Assembly (NCBI GenBank): GCA_021498125.1
Contig: JAIZWL010000001.1
Span: 385,434 to 449,433, forward strand
Source: Candidatus Thorarchaeota archaeon
Lineage (GTDB): Archaea > Asgardarchaeota > Thorarchaeia > Thorarchaeales > Thorarchaeaceae
Direction: 5' to 3'
Length of the DNA: 64,000 bases
Below, piece after piece: positions 50,404 to 58,861 of the stretch; the first letter of the stretch is position 1; each line of letters starts with the position of its first letter. A model generated the notes under the pieces. It searched no databases, was not told where the DNA came from, and worked only from the letters and a program-made list of their open reading frames with translations. Made by a program: the position numbers and the translations under genes.

Positions 50404-51384
50404 CTACTCTTTATTCTTGAACAACTGAGAGGCTTCCTCTCTGCTTAGATCTTTGGAGTACCAGATTCTTCCATAGTGTTCCTCATATCCGATTGACTCA
50501 TACATTTTACGAGCGGGCATTGCAGACTCATTTACCACAAGTTCGGAAATTTCAATTCCTTTTTTGTATGCTCGCCAAAGTACTTCTTCAAGGATAGTCT
50601 TCCCAAACCCATGGCCACGGTATTCCGGAAGTACTCCTATTCCCTGTATTAGTACACGACGTTTTTGATCTTCTGTTGACGGTGCAAACACCAGGCCAAG
50701 GCAATATGCCGCAGGTCTTCCGTCTACAAGTCCCAAGAGAAAGAGCTCTGGATCATAATCGGGTCTATTTCTTATAGTTGTAAAGTCGGCCTCTGATGCA
50801 TCCTGATATTGATAATTCCCATGAAATATCAGATTCTGCATATCCGCCCAAATTTTGGCGTCTGTGTTCTTCATCTCTCTCAGAGTAAAGCCTTCAACGG
50901 TGTCAGGTCTTTTTATTCTGCTCAGGTCGGGGTGAGAGAGCTTGAGCCATTCGCTTATGCGTTTGAATCCTCTATGTGCAATGAATGATATACTGTATTC
51001 CTGATACGATGGGATATTACAGGTCATGATTTTGATTGCGTTTTTACTTGATAGACGTTCAAGTTCCCCAAGCAGTTTAGTGCCTATACCTCTCTCTCGG
51101 AACTCGGGATGAACCATTCCGGTAATGTATGCCTCTTCCGGATTAGACCTCTCAGGGCGCCATGTAGCAATTCCAATCAACATACCATCAATAGTTCGGG
51201 CTGTGATCACATTTTCTTTGAGATCAAGTCTAAGGTGATGATAACTATTCCTAAAGAACTCCCCGTCTAAATCGGCATGATCCGGATTATCCCAACCACT
51301 TACGGCATTGTACAACTTTGCCATATCATCATACATATCTTGATATCCTGTCTCTATAGAGATATTCTCGTTATGTATCATCAA
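50404..51384 (-). CDS. Tandem GNAT acetyltransferase
   Basis: 326 aa with two GNAT domains. The N-terminal one has the acetyl-CoA loop HPEFRERGIGTKLLGELE (motif A), the C-terminal one LPEYRGHGFGKTILEEVLWRAYKKG followed by the Asn-x-x-A...YxxxGY ending (NESAMPARKMYESIGYEEHYGRIWY). The tandem layout recalls mycothiol synthase MshD, but the substrate is unknown. ATG 51384. Single gene, facing the RNA-like region. Confidence 0.92.
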   Translation of the reverse strand: MMIHNENISIETGYQDMYDDMAKLYNAVSGWDNPDHADLDGEFFRNSYHHLRLDLKENVITARTIDGMLIGIATWRPERSNPEEAYITGMVHPEFRERGIGTKLLGELERLSSKNAIKIMTCNIPSYQEYSISFIAHRGFKRISEWLKLSHPDLSRIKRPDTVEGFTLREMKNTDAKIWADMQNLIFHGNYQYQDASEADFTTIRNRPDYDPELFLLGLVDGRPAAYCLGLVFAPSTEDQKRRVLIQGIGVLPEYRGHGFGKTILEEVLWRAYKKGIEISELVVNESAMPARKMYESIGYEEHYGRIWYSKDLSREEASQLFKNKE

Positions 51385-51469
51385 ACAGCCTCATCTATTT
51401 TCTTTCTATTGTCCTCTAATAACCTCGTCAGTTTCTCGAGAATACCGTACATAAATGATTAATTAGGGG

Positions 51470-53152
51470 ATGAATCAAGAGTATTCTGACAGTATTTCTA
51501 AGGTGGCCCTCTTGATACACAATACCTTTCTAGTCCGCGAATCAACTAATGAGATACTTGCAACAACTCAATATTGGCCAATTACTGTTGATTTGAAGGA
51601 TCTAGAAGAATTTGTTACAACAAGGGCCGATCTGAAAAAGTCAGATGCGACGATTCAAGAAATCCCACTTGTCATTGGAGATCACAAGTATCATGGGTGG
51701 ACCGTTCTTCCTGATTATCTTCTTGTGTTCGTTACTGATGCTCAAGAAGACGAATCTGCTATTTTTGAGCGCATGAGCAAAGCCGCATCTGCACTTAAAA
51801 AACGCATTAAGAAAGTTGGATTAGAAAAGACGATAGATGAGTATGTCTCCCTTATTGAGCCATCCATTATCACACGTCTGAAGATTGCCTTAGTAGGTGA
51901 AGGTGGTGTGGGAAAGACAACCACACTCCATCTGCTCCTTGGTGATACACCGCCAACTCAGTACGTTCCAACGATTGCACTTAACCTTGAAACCGTTGAG
52001 AACATACGCTTTGGAAATTACTCCTTGGTCCTCTGGGACTTTGCAGGACAAGAGCGTTTCCGGAACCTCTGGAAATTCTATTTTCATGGTGCTGATGTTA
52101 TCTTCTTGGTCTGTGACTCTTCCTTGCGAAACATACTGATCAGTAAAGATATTCTCAAACTCATCCGGCGTGACGCTCCGAAGGTCCCCGTTTTTGCTTT
52201 GGCAAATAAGCAAGATTTGCCTAATGCAATGAAGCCCGAGGTCGTTCAAAAGATCCTCGGAGTACCCACGTATCCGATGGTGGCTATCGACAAAGAGCGT
52301 CGTGATGAGATGCTCCGGATTCTGATGAACGCTGCTGCGCAATATGTCGGAATTGCACTTCCCGACCTGCCCGCGTCGGAACTTCTACGGTTCAGTAATG
52401 AGGCCGCCAGTGCAGCATCTAAGATGGAACATCTTGGAAGCATGGCTGCTGAAGAATCAGATGAAGTTGAAGAAGATGAAGATGCTATCTTAGTTGATGA
52501 CGAAGATATTGAAATTGATGATTATGAGACCATTGAGATTGTTGAAGAAGTACTTGTTGATGAAGACGGTCACATTATAGAGGACGGCGAAGATTACGAA
52601 ATCGTCGAAATTGTTGAAGAGGTCATTGAGGACGACTCTGAAGAACCCGGGGAGGCATCTGCAACTGTCGAGGAAGAGCAACCTGAGGTTGTGACCGATT
52701 CTACAACCCCTGCCGTTGCCAGTGAACCTTCTGTTGAGTCCTCTCCCAGTAAAGATGCTGGCGGATTGGAAGAACCATCTACTTCGGCCCCTGACGAATT
52801 GGCCCAAGGAATTGCTGATGTGCTCATCTCTGACAGGACTGCTGCTGCTGAAGATGTTGTTGATGAATCACATGAGGCCACTCAAGTGTCTGATGAGATA
52901 CTACAGATTCTAGACTCCGATGATATAACAGTTGATGAGAGTGAAATGAGTGACGTTCCGTCTCCTGAAATTAAAGAAGAGGAGGCAACCGATCTGGACA
53001 AGATTCTGGGATCTCTTGATGACAAGCTAAATGACATTCTGCGTGAGGTCTCGGAAGATGAGGATGATACAGCTGACGCCGAAAGCCCCGATGAGGTCGA
53101 TAGTGAGACTATTGAACATATAAAACGGATAATTGACTCAGATGGCGATTGA
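51470..53152 (+). CDS. Longin-Arf-like GTPase fusion with acidic tail
   Basis: 560 aa in three parts. Residues 8-120 look like a longin/profilin-like domain (SKVALLIHNTFLVRES..., YHGWTVLPDYLLVFVTDAQEDESAIFERM, then helix). Residues 137-295 are an Arf/SRbeta-like GTPase: P-loop GEGGVGKTT (143-151), Thr of switch I in YVPTIALN, DFAGQER (190-196), NKQD (246-249). Residues 325-560 are a disordered, very acidic tail with a repeated YE(T/I)(I/V)EIVEEV unit and Glu-rich helices. Longin domains in eukaryotes control vesicle GTPases in trans; here they are joined. ATG 51470, preceded by GGGGATG. Confidence 0.85.
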   Translation: MNQEYSDSISKVALLIHNTFLVRESTNEILATTQYWPITVDLKDLEEFVTTRADLKKSDATIQEIPLVIGDHKYHGWTVLPDYLLVFVTDAQEDESAIFERMSKAASALKKRIKKVGLEKTIDEYVSLIEPSIITRLKIALVGEGGVGKTTTLHLLLGDTPPTQYVPTIALNLETVENIRFGNYSLVLWDFAGQERFRNLWKFYFHGADVIFLVCDSSLRNILISKDILKLIRRDAPKVPVFALANKQDLPNAMKPEVVQKILGVPTYPMVAIDKERRDEMLRILMNAAAQYVGIALPDLPASELLRFSNEAASAASKMEHLGSMAAEESDEVEEDEDAILVDDEDIEIDDYETIEIVEEVLVDEDGHIIEDGEDYEIVEIVEEVIEDDSEEPGEASATVEEEQPEVVTDSTTPAVASEPSVESSPSKDAGGLEEPSTSAPDELAQGIADVLISDRTAAAEDVVDESHEATQVSDEILQILDSDDITVDESEMSDVPSPEIKEEEATDLDKILGSLDDKLNDILREVSEDEDDTADAESPDEVDSETIEHIKRIIDSDGD

Positions 53153-53228
53153 GTCGGTTGCTGTTCGTGCTTTTCGTAACACTGATACGTAGAACTGTAA
53201 TTGATGTTCAGAGGCGTTTCAAGTGAAA

Positions 53229-53573
53229 ATGTCAGATGTTGAAATAGGTAAGAATGTTGAAGAGTTGACTGTCAGAATTATCTCTGTAGCACCTCCACGA
53301 ATGATGAGCACACGTTCCGGGCGTAAGACACAATTGACAGAAGTCTTGGTCGGTGATGAAACTGGTACGGCCATCCTAAGTCTTTGGGGTTTTGGAGAGG
53401 CCAACAATCTCTCGGCTGGAAAAGTGATTAAGATCACAAATGGTTGGGCCAAGGAATGGCAGGGGAAGATGCAGTTATCACTTGGGCGTTCGGGAAAGCT
53501 TGAGGAGGTCCCAGATGATGGAACTCTTCCTGAGATAACCGCGCTGCTCAATAGGGGTGGTTCACAAAAATAG
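53229..53573 (+). CDS. OB-fold single-stranded nucleic acid-binding protein (SOSS-B/RPA-like)
   Basis: 114 aa. Single OB-fold: VEELTVRIISVAPPRMMSTRSGRKTQLTEVLVGDETGTAILSLWG, then KVIKITNGWAKEWQGKMQLSLGRSGKLEEVP. The VGDETGTAxLxLW segment is typical of archaeal SSB and of SOSS-B1. Lacks a long acidic tail. ATG 53229. Stands between the GTPase and deoxyribosyltransferase genes; DNA-repair role by family. Confidence 0.88.
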   Translation: MSDVEIGKNVEELTVRIISVAPPRMMSTRSGRKTQLTEVLVGDETGTAILSLWGFGEANNLSAGKVIKITNGWAKEWQGKMQLSLGRSGKLEEVPDDGTLPEITALLNRGGSQK

Positions 53574-53603
53574 ACGGAACTCTCTCAAGAGGCAGTGGAC
53601 GTA

Positions 53604-54101
53604 ATGACAAAGGCATATCTCTCAGGGCCTATCATCCACGATGATTTACGTAAAGACGATTTTTATAGGATTGTTGTGGAAACACTGGAATCTGTTGGTA
53701 TTGAGGTGTTTGCCCCGCAATTCCTACCCCGTGATTCCCCTAAGAGGATTTATGCTCGTGATGTTGCTGCTGTTCGTCTAAGTAACTTTCTGGTGGCTGA
53801 GGTCAGTAATCCCTCATTGGGGGTGGGAATGGAGATCATGCTGGCAATTGAGCATATGATCCCAGTTCTGCTCTTCCGGGACTCACGAGCTTCCACGCTC
53901 TCATATATGGTTCAAGGTGCCGATGGTACTGTACTATTTGATTACTCTTCGCTTGATGAGGTTCGCGCAATTCTCTCCAGAATGCATCTTGATGCGCTCT
54001 TGGTAAAGAGATGTGAAAAGTGTGAATCCCAAGTTGCAGAGGTTGATGAGGTAGGCCTCCACTGTGTGAAGTGCGGTTACTATTTTCAAGTTGAGGAATG
54101 A
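53604..54101 (+). CDS. Nucleoside 2-deoxyribosyltransferase-like protein with zinc ribbon
   Basis: 165 aa. N-terminal NDT/RCL fold: KAYLSGPIIHDD, FAPQFLPRDSP, IYARDVAAVRLSNFLVAEVSNPSLGVGMEIMLAIE with catalytic Glu, and IPVLLFRDS. The C-terminus adds CEKCESQ...CVKCGYYF, a zinc ribbon not found in the usual enzymes. Acts on N-glycosidic bonds of deoxynucleosides or as a 5-hydroxymethyl-dUMP hydrolase (DNPH1-like). ATG 53604. Overlaps the next gene by 4 bases (ATGA). Confidence 0.86.
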   Translation: MTKAYLSGPIIHDDLRKDDFYRIVVETLESVGIEVFAPQFLPRDSPKRIYARDVAAVRLSNFLVAEVSNPSLGVGMEIMLAIEHMIPVLLFRDSRASTLSYMVQGADGTVLFDYSSLDEVRAILSRMHLDALLVKRCEKCESQVAEVDEVGLHCVKCGYYFQVEE

Positions 54102-55060
54102 TCCCAATGCTCTCAACCCAGTTACGTACTGGTGTAAATCTACGTGTTGTTCTCTTACTGCTCTTGTCAGTGTCTATGGTTTCAAGTGCCAGTATTCTGA
54201 TCCGATTTAGCACCTCTCCACCACTTGTCATCGTCTTTTGGCGGACTCTTCTTGGGGCCGCTGTGATGGGCGGTATTGGACTTGCTCGTGGAGATCACAG
54301 AACATATTCTTCTGACTTGTTGCATGATAACTGGAAGTGGCTGATCTTTATTGGTGTGGTTCTCTCACTTCACTTCTCAACATGGTTTACCTCACTGTTT
54401 ATGACAACGGTGGCCGCCAGTGTCGTTCTTGTTAATACCTCTCCTATTCTCACTGGTGTTCTCTCCACACTACTTCTTGGTGAATCTCTCAGGCGGCGTT
54501 CGTGGATCGGGATTATCATTGCTGTTTCCGGGGCTATATTCCTTGCATGGAGCGATCTTGTGCAGTCCGGATTTGGAGCTCTTCAAGGTGATCTCCTTGC
54601 GCTCCTCTCAGCACTGTTTCTTGCGATTTATTTTATTGGTGGCAGGCGCTATGCAATAGGTCTCCCGATCACAGTATACACATCTATAGTCTATCTGACC
54701 GCTGCATTCTGTACATTAATGATATGTCTTGTTGCAGGACTCAGTATAGTTGTTCTCGAACCGACCGAGATTGTGATCTTTATTGCTCTTGCAGTATTCC
54801 CTACAGCACTCGGGCACTCTGTGAATAACTATCTTCTCACGATCGTACCTGCACATGTGGTCTCATCGGCAGTTCTTGGTGAGCCTGTAGGCGCTACACT
54901 TCTTGCAGCAGTGTTTTTGCAGGAGACTCCTCGGCCAATCACAATAGTATGGTTTAGTGTCATCCTACTGGGTATTGGTGTTGTCATCTCCGATCTCGCA
55001 TCACAACAACGAGATTTCGATGCTGCTCTTTTATCCCTTGATGACCCCGATGGGCCGTAG
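54098..55060 (+). CDS. EamA/DMT family transporter
   Basis: 320 aa, ten hydrophobic helices arranged as two EamA repeats: VSSASILIRFSTSPPLVIVFWRTLLGA and its counterpart FLAIYFIGGRRYAIGLPITVYTSIVYLTAA; ends of repeats at TSPILTGVLSTLLLGESL and LGEPVGATLLAAVFLQETP. Exports or imports small metabolites; cargo unknown. ATG 54098 overlaps the preceding stop codon. Its 3' end overlaps convergent rtcB by 30 bases. Confidence 0.92.
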   Translation: MIPMLSTQLRTGVNLRVVLLLLLSVSMVSSASILIRFSTSPPLVIVFWRTLLGAAVMGGIGLARGDHRTYSSDLLHDNWKWLIFIGVVLSLHFSTWFTSLFMTTVAASVVLVNTSPILTGVLSTLLLGESLRRRSWIGIIIAVSGAIFLAWSDLVQSGFGALQGDLLALLSALFLAIYFIGGRRYAIGLPITVYTSIVYLTAAFCTLMICLVAGLSIVVLEPTEIVIFIALAVFPTALGHSVNNYLLTIVPAHVVSSAVLGEPVGATLLAAVFLQETPRPITIVWFSVILLGIGVVISDLASQQRDFDAALLSLDDPDGP

Positions 55061-56485
55061 TCGTACGACCTTCGTTGCGATCCCCACCGAGTCTGAGACC
55101 TTGACTACCTCGTCAACGTCCTTGTAAGCGCCAGGAGCTTCTTCAGCAATACCGATTGCTTTTGGAGATTTCACAATAATTCCTTCACCTGCAAGCTTTC
55201 TTTGGACTTCGCGACCGTGATAGATTGATTTGGCCTTTCTTCGGCTCATGAATCTTCCAGCACCATGAGCTGTTGAACCAAAGGAGAGTTCCATAGACTT
55301 CTCATTGCCCACCAAGATGTATGAGGCGGTACCCATAGTTCCCGGAATTAGGACTGGTTGTCCAATATGCTTGTACTTGGCCGGGGTCTCAGGATGATTG
55401 GGTGGGAATGCCCTTGTGGCTCCTTTTCTATGAACTACGACCTTTCTACGTTTGCCATCTATAGTGTGTTCCTCGACCTTGCCCATATTGTGAGCTACAT
55501 CATAAATCAGTTGCATATCAAGATCTTCTGGAGATTGGCCATACACCTTTCCGAACACTTCTCGGGCCCAGTGCATCATTGCCTGTCTGTTGGCCCACGC
55601 AAAGTTCGCTGCAGCACTCATTGCAGCCAGATAATCTTGTCCTTCGGGAGAGGTGGTTGGAGTACTGCATAGTTCTCTATCTGGGACTTCTACTCTGTAC
55701 TTTCTCATGGCCTGTGTCATGACCTTGATGTAATCACTACAGACTTGATGCCCTAATCCTCGCGAGCCGCTATGGATCATTACTGTGACCTGTCCCACAT
55801 GGTCAAGACCCATTGCCTTTGCTGCTCTCTCGTCATAGATTTCGTCTACCATCTGGATCTCTAGAAAATGGTTACCAGACCCAAGTGTGCCGACCTGGCC
55901 ACGCCCGCGCGCCTTTGCCTGAGCCGAGACCTTTGTTGGATCCGCAAATTGTAGATTTCCTCCCGCCTCTGTGTGTTCCAGATCCGACTCCCAACCCAGG
56001 CCTTGCTCTATTGCCCATTTTGCTCCGGATCGGAGTACCTCGTCCACGCCACGATTGCCTTGCAGATTGATCTTGCCAGTCCGACCAACTCCGGTTGGAA
56101 CGTCGGTGAATAACTGATCAATGAGTTCGTGGATCTTCGGGCGGATATCATCGACATCGAGATTGGTCCTCATGACTCGGACTCCACAATTGATATCGTA
56201 TCCCACACCACCTGGTGAGATCACTCCCTCTTCGTAATCGGTGGCTGCAACCCCACCAATTGGAAATCCGTATCCTTGATGGCCATCTGGTAAAATAATG
56301 CTCCGCGTGTAAATCCCGGGGAGGCAGGCAACGTTCGTTCCCTGTTGGAATGTTGCATCCTGTCCCATCTTTTTGATGAGCGCATCTGATGCGTAGATTC
56401 TGACTGGGACCCTCATACATTCTTGCGTACCCTTGGGGATCTCGTAGATGTTGTCGTCAATCTTTTTGATTTCCACACGCTTCAC
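55031..56485 (-). CDS. rtcB: RNA ligase RtcB
   Basis: 484-aa GTP-dependent 3'-phosphate RNA ligase, the archaeal tRNA-splicing and repair ligase. Motifs: LPDGHQGYGFPIGGVAA, GGVGYDINCGVR (metal Cys), GTLGSGNHFLE (nucleotide site), MIHSGSRGLGHQV and the guanylylated His in GSTAHGAGRFMSRRKAK. No intein interrupts it, although rtcB is a common intein site. GTG start. Confidence 0.97.
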   Translation of the reverse strand: MKRVEIKKIDDNIYEIPKGTQECMRVPVRIYASDALIKKMGQDATFQQGTNVACLPGIYTRSIILPDGHQGYGFPIGGVAATDYEEGVISPGGVGYDINCGVRVMRTNLDVDDIRPKIHELIDQLFTDVPTGVGRTGKINLQGNRGVDEVLRSGAKWAIEQGLGWESDLEHTEAGGNLQFADPTKVSAQAKARGRGQVGTLGSGNHFLEIQMVDEIYDERAAKAMGLDHVGQVTVMIHSGSRGLGHQVCSDYIKVMTQAMRKYRVEVPDRELCSTPTTSPEGQDYLAAMSAAANFAWANRQAMMHWAREVFGKVYGQSPEDLDMQLIYDVAHNMGKVEEHTIDGKRRKVVVHRKGATRAFPPNHPETPAKYKHIGQPVLIPGTMGTASYILVGNEKSMELSFGSTAHGAGRFMSRRKAKSIYHGREVQRKLAGEGIIVKSPKAIGIAEEAPGAYKDVDEVVKVSDSVGIATKVVRLRPIGVIKG

Positions 56486-56521
56486 ATCCTGATTAAGCCA
56501 AGCGCTATAGTGTCATAATTG

Positions 56522-56529
56522 CTATAAGG
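56522..56529 (+). promoter_or_regulatory. TATA box and 5' hairpin of selD
   Basis: CTATAAGG would start transcription near 56550, right at a perfect hairpin GAGCTC-gtca-GAGCTC (56550-56565). GGGAGGT follows at 56578-56584, then the GTG start at 56595. Confidence 0.45.
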
Positions 56530-56594
56530 CTTATGACCCGTCCCTCGTCGAGCTCGTCAGAGCTCTCACAACTGAAAGGGAGGTAGATTACCAG

Positions 56595-57629
56595 GTGCCG
56601 AATGTAAGGCTCACTGCAATGGTCACAACACACGGCTGAAGCTGCAAGGTCAAGCAGGATGATCTCACACGCCTTCTTCAGGCTGCGGGTCTATTGCCAC
56701 CAGATGCCTCGCGCCATGGCGATATCGGGGATGATGCAATGGTTCGTATCATCAATGACAACATGGCCGTTGTTGAAAATGTTGATGTCTTCACACCGAT
56801 ATATGACGATCCCTACATACAAGGTAAGATTGTGGCTTGCAATGCCACCAATGATCTCTTTGCAATGGGCGTCACTAACATTGTGTCCCTTCAGGCCTTT
56901 CTTGCCTTTCCGAAAGACATGCCGCAAGACATCATTGTCGGTGTGTTGAAGGGAATGAACGATTTCATGAAAGTCTTTGGTGTAGGCATCACTGGCGGTC
57001 AAACGATAACTAACCCCTGTCCCGTTCTTGGTGGAATATGTTTGGGTGTGACGCATCCTCGTCATCTCATTCATTCATCAGGAGCTCGTCCCGGTGACGC
57101 CGTTCTTCTCACAAAGCCGTTAGGGATTCAACCAGCAATGCGTTCCTATCGTGATCTCCAGAACGAAAAGAGGGATGCGTTACTTGCGCGCTTTGATGAG
57201 TCCGAACTTCGCTGGATGCAAGAGGTTTCGGTTCGAATTATGACCCACAGTAACTTAGAGGTCGCTGAGGCAATGCGTTCGGTGGGTGTCGATGCGGCCA
57301 CCGATGTCACAGGATTCGGTCTACTGGGCCATGCAACAAATGTTGCTGTGCTCAGCGAAGTGGATATTCTCATTCACCGAGTCCCTGTCATCCGTGGAAC
57401 GCTTGAATTGGCGCGTTTCTTCGGTCATCGCCTGTCTGAAGGATTTGGCGCTGAAACTGCCGGGGGTATGCTGGTATTTCTGCCAAAGGACCGTGTGGGT
57501 CAGTTTGTAGATCTCTTGGCCGAAGATGGTCTACCCTGTTGGCCTATTGGAGAGGTTGTTCCTACTACTGGATCACCTCATGCACGACTTGCCGATGATG
57601 TAGAGTATATTGAGACCGAGTTCCCGTGA
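56595..57629 (+). CDS. selD: Selenophosphate synthetase SelD, selenoprotein with in-frame UGA
   Basis: 344 aa if TGA at 56637-56639 is read as selenocysteine (residue 15). The reading frame upstream of the obvious SelD body runs GTG 56595 (GGGAGGT 10 bases before) through TTHG-U-SCKVKQ, and the Sec falls at the catalytic Cys/Sec position of SelD (HGxGC in E. coli; HGUxCK in selenoprotein SelD). Downstream parts are typical: HGDIGDDAMV, VDVFTPIYDDPYIQGKIVACNATNDLFAMG, GITGGQT and DVTGFGLLGHA. SelD makes selenophosphate from ATP and selenide, so the cell should have selenocysteine machinery. A stop-only reading would give an N-terminally cut, inactive protein. Confidence 0.9.
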
Positions 57630-57641
57630 AACTATCTTAAA

Positions 57642-57721
57642 CCAGTTGGCCGGATGGTTGAGGATTTCCGCCGCAAGCGGACGGTCTCTCTCTGATTGCC
57701 TGATTCTCTTCTGTCTGCTGG
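57642..57721 (+). promoter_or_regulatory. Candidate SECIS-bearing hairpin in the selD 3' region
   Basis: Twelve bases after the selD stop, nested pairings CCAG/CTGG, GGC/GCC, GAGG/TCTC and TCCGC-cgcaa-GCGGA can form a long irregular hairpin with an internal loop. Archaeal SECIS elements sit in the 3' UTR and consist of an interrupted stem with a GC-rich apical part. The canonical GAA...A internal loop is not evident, so this is a weak call based on position and the need for such an element. Confidence 0.25.
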
Positions 57722-57728
57722 CACGAGG

Positions 57729-57893
57729 CTATTGTTTGAGGAGATGGTATATCCGGTTAATGAGTTCGTCAATGCCTCTCAATGGAGTCAGGTCTATCTC
57801 TGGATCGATGAATTTACGAAGCACTTCTTTTTCTTCTTCGCCAAGATCGTGAAACAGTCTAAATTCCTGTTCAGAGGTCTGTATTTCAGCCAC
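57729..57893 (-). CDS. Small ORF, 54 aa, helical
   Basis: GTG 57893 to TAG 57731-57729. The product is acidic and helical: EIQTSEQEFRLFHDLGEEEKEVLRKFIDPEIDLTPLRGIDELINRIYHLLKQ region, with coherent amphipathic helices. A TATA-like TATATTATA on the minus strand (57921-57930 on the plus strand) lies about 33 bases upstream, fitting a leaderless or short-leader message. The opposite-strand reading frames here look like shadows. Family unknown; coding is likely but not certain. Confidence 0.5.
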   Translation of the reverse strand: MAEIQTSEQEFRLFHDLGEEEKEVLRKFIDPEIDLTPLRGIDELINRIYHLLKQ

Positions 57894-58094
57894 ATAACTT
57901 CGCCTTATGACGATATCTTGTTATAATATACGCTATTTGACGATTTAACTTCTTGCATTTGAAGTTGACGAGTTTCTTTTCGACGCAATTTTTGGGGCGA
58001 AGATGATTCATGAACTATACAAGGGCAAATCATTTAACACTGGATGGATTAGCAAGAGTAACTAAACATAGTGCAGCAATGCAGGTGCAGGCGA
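57894..58094. promoter_or_regulatory. Divergent promoter region with inverted repeat
   Basis: Between the 54-aa minus-strand ORF and the plus-strand GTPase gene. Minus TATA at 57921-57930; a dyad AACTTC-ttgcattt-GAAGTT (57947-57966) lies between the two promoters; a plus-strand TATA-like CATTTAACA is near 58031. Position suggests shared control. Confidence 0.4.
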
Positions 58095-58799
58095 ATGAAG
58101 ATAGTTGTAACGGGACCTTATGCTGCTGGGAAGAGTCTGTTGATTCACAATATCACAGAGGGTGCATGCATTAATATTGAGAGGAACGGTACGACCATTG
58201 CAATGGATCATGGAGTTGCCAATGTTGACGGGATGAGTGTATTCCTTTTTGGTACCCCGGGTCTCTTGCGTTTTCGTACAATGCGCAAGATTTTGAGCGA
58301 GGGTGCTGATGGCATCATCTTTGTTGTTGACTCGGCAGATAAGGAATCAGATGCCCGTGCAAAGTTGTTCTTTAGAGAGATTGCATTTTTCCTCCCGGGA
58401 GTGCCATGTGTTGTTGCAGCAAATAAGCAAGATCTTGACGAGGCTCGTGCTGTTGACAAGATGCGGGCGGATATGCGATTTCTGGCAGGCGTTCCGGTCA
58501 TCCCATGCTCGGCCGAGACTGGTCATAATGTGGATAATATGCTGCGCACATTGCTCTATTTGGCAATGATGCAATGGAGCTCGGTCTTTGTCAAATTTGC
58601 AGAGTATAGTGGAAAACGCGATGGTCTCAAGAGGTTAATGGACGATCTCAACATGGATCGCGCACAGGCAGTTGGCTATCTTCGACGATTCGAGCTTCGA
58701 AAGCTATTGGAAGTCCAGCTGGGTGATGAACAATTTACAGTCTTTGATGATGTCAAGCCGCTCATGGAGAATCCAACTCTTCTCATGAGGCGTACATGA
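58095..58799 (+). CDS. MglA/SRbeta-like small GTPase
   Basis: 234 aa. GTPase domain of the MglA/Rup group: P-loop GPYAAGKS (8-15), switch I region TTIAMDHG, G3 FGTPGLLRFR (in place of DxxGQ: the catalytic Gln is Leu), G4 ANKQDL and G5 PCSAETG. The last 70 residues form an extra helical domain (FVKFAEYSGKRDGLKRLMDDLNMDRAQAVGYLRRFELRKLL). The missing Gln suggests that hydrolysis relies on a partner, as with MglA and its roadblock MglB. ATG 58095 with AGGTG upstream. The next gene encodes a TPR protein, and a roadblock gene starts at 63832. Confidence 0.9.
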   Translation: MKIVVTGPYAAGKSLLIHNITEGACINIERNGTTIAMDHGVANVDGMSVFLFGTPGLLRFRTMRKILSEGADGIIFVVDSADKESDARAKLFFREIAFFLPGVPCVVAANKQDLDEARAVDKMRADMRFLAGVPVIPCSAETGHNVDNMLRTLLYLAMMQWSSVFVKFAEYSGKRDGLKRLMDDLNMDRAQAVGYLRRFELRKLLEVQLGDEQFTVFDDVKPLMENPTLLMRRT

Positions 58800-58861
58800 G
58801 GTCAAGTAGAAAGAATCAAAAGCCAGCCACATTGCCTCTGCACCATACTGAGGTGAGTGCT

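Noticed and set aside
55031-56485. Intein in rtcB
   Set aside because: The protein is collinear with normal RtcB at 484 aa; no splicing motifs.
57610-57926. Plus-strand ORFs of 76-80 aa after selD
   Set aside because: They overlap the selD 3' end and run opposite the more coherent 54-aa ORF; Ser/Arg-rich shadow composition.
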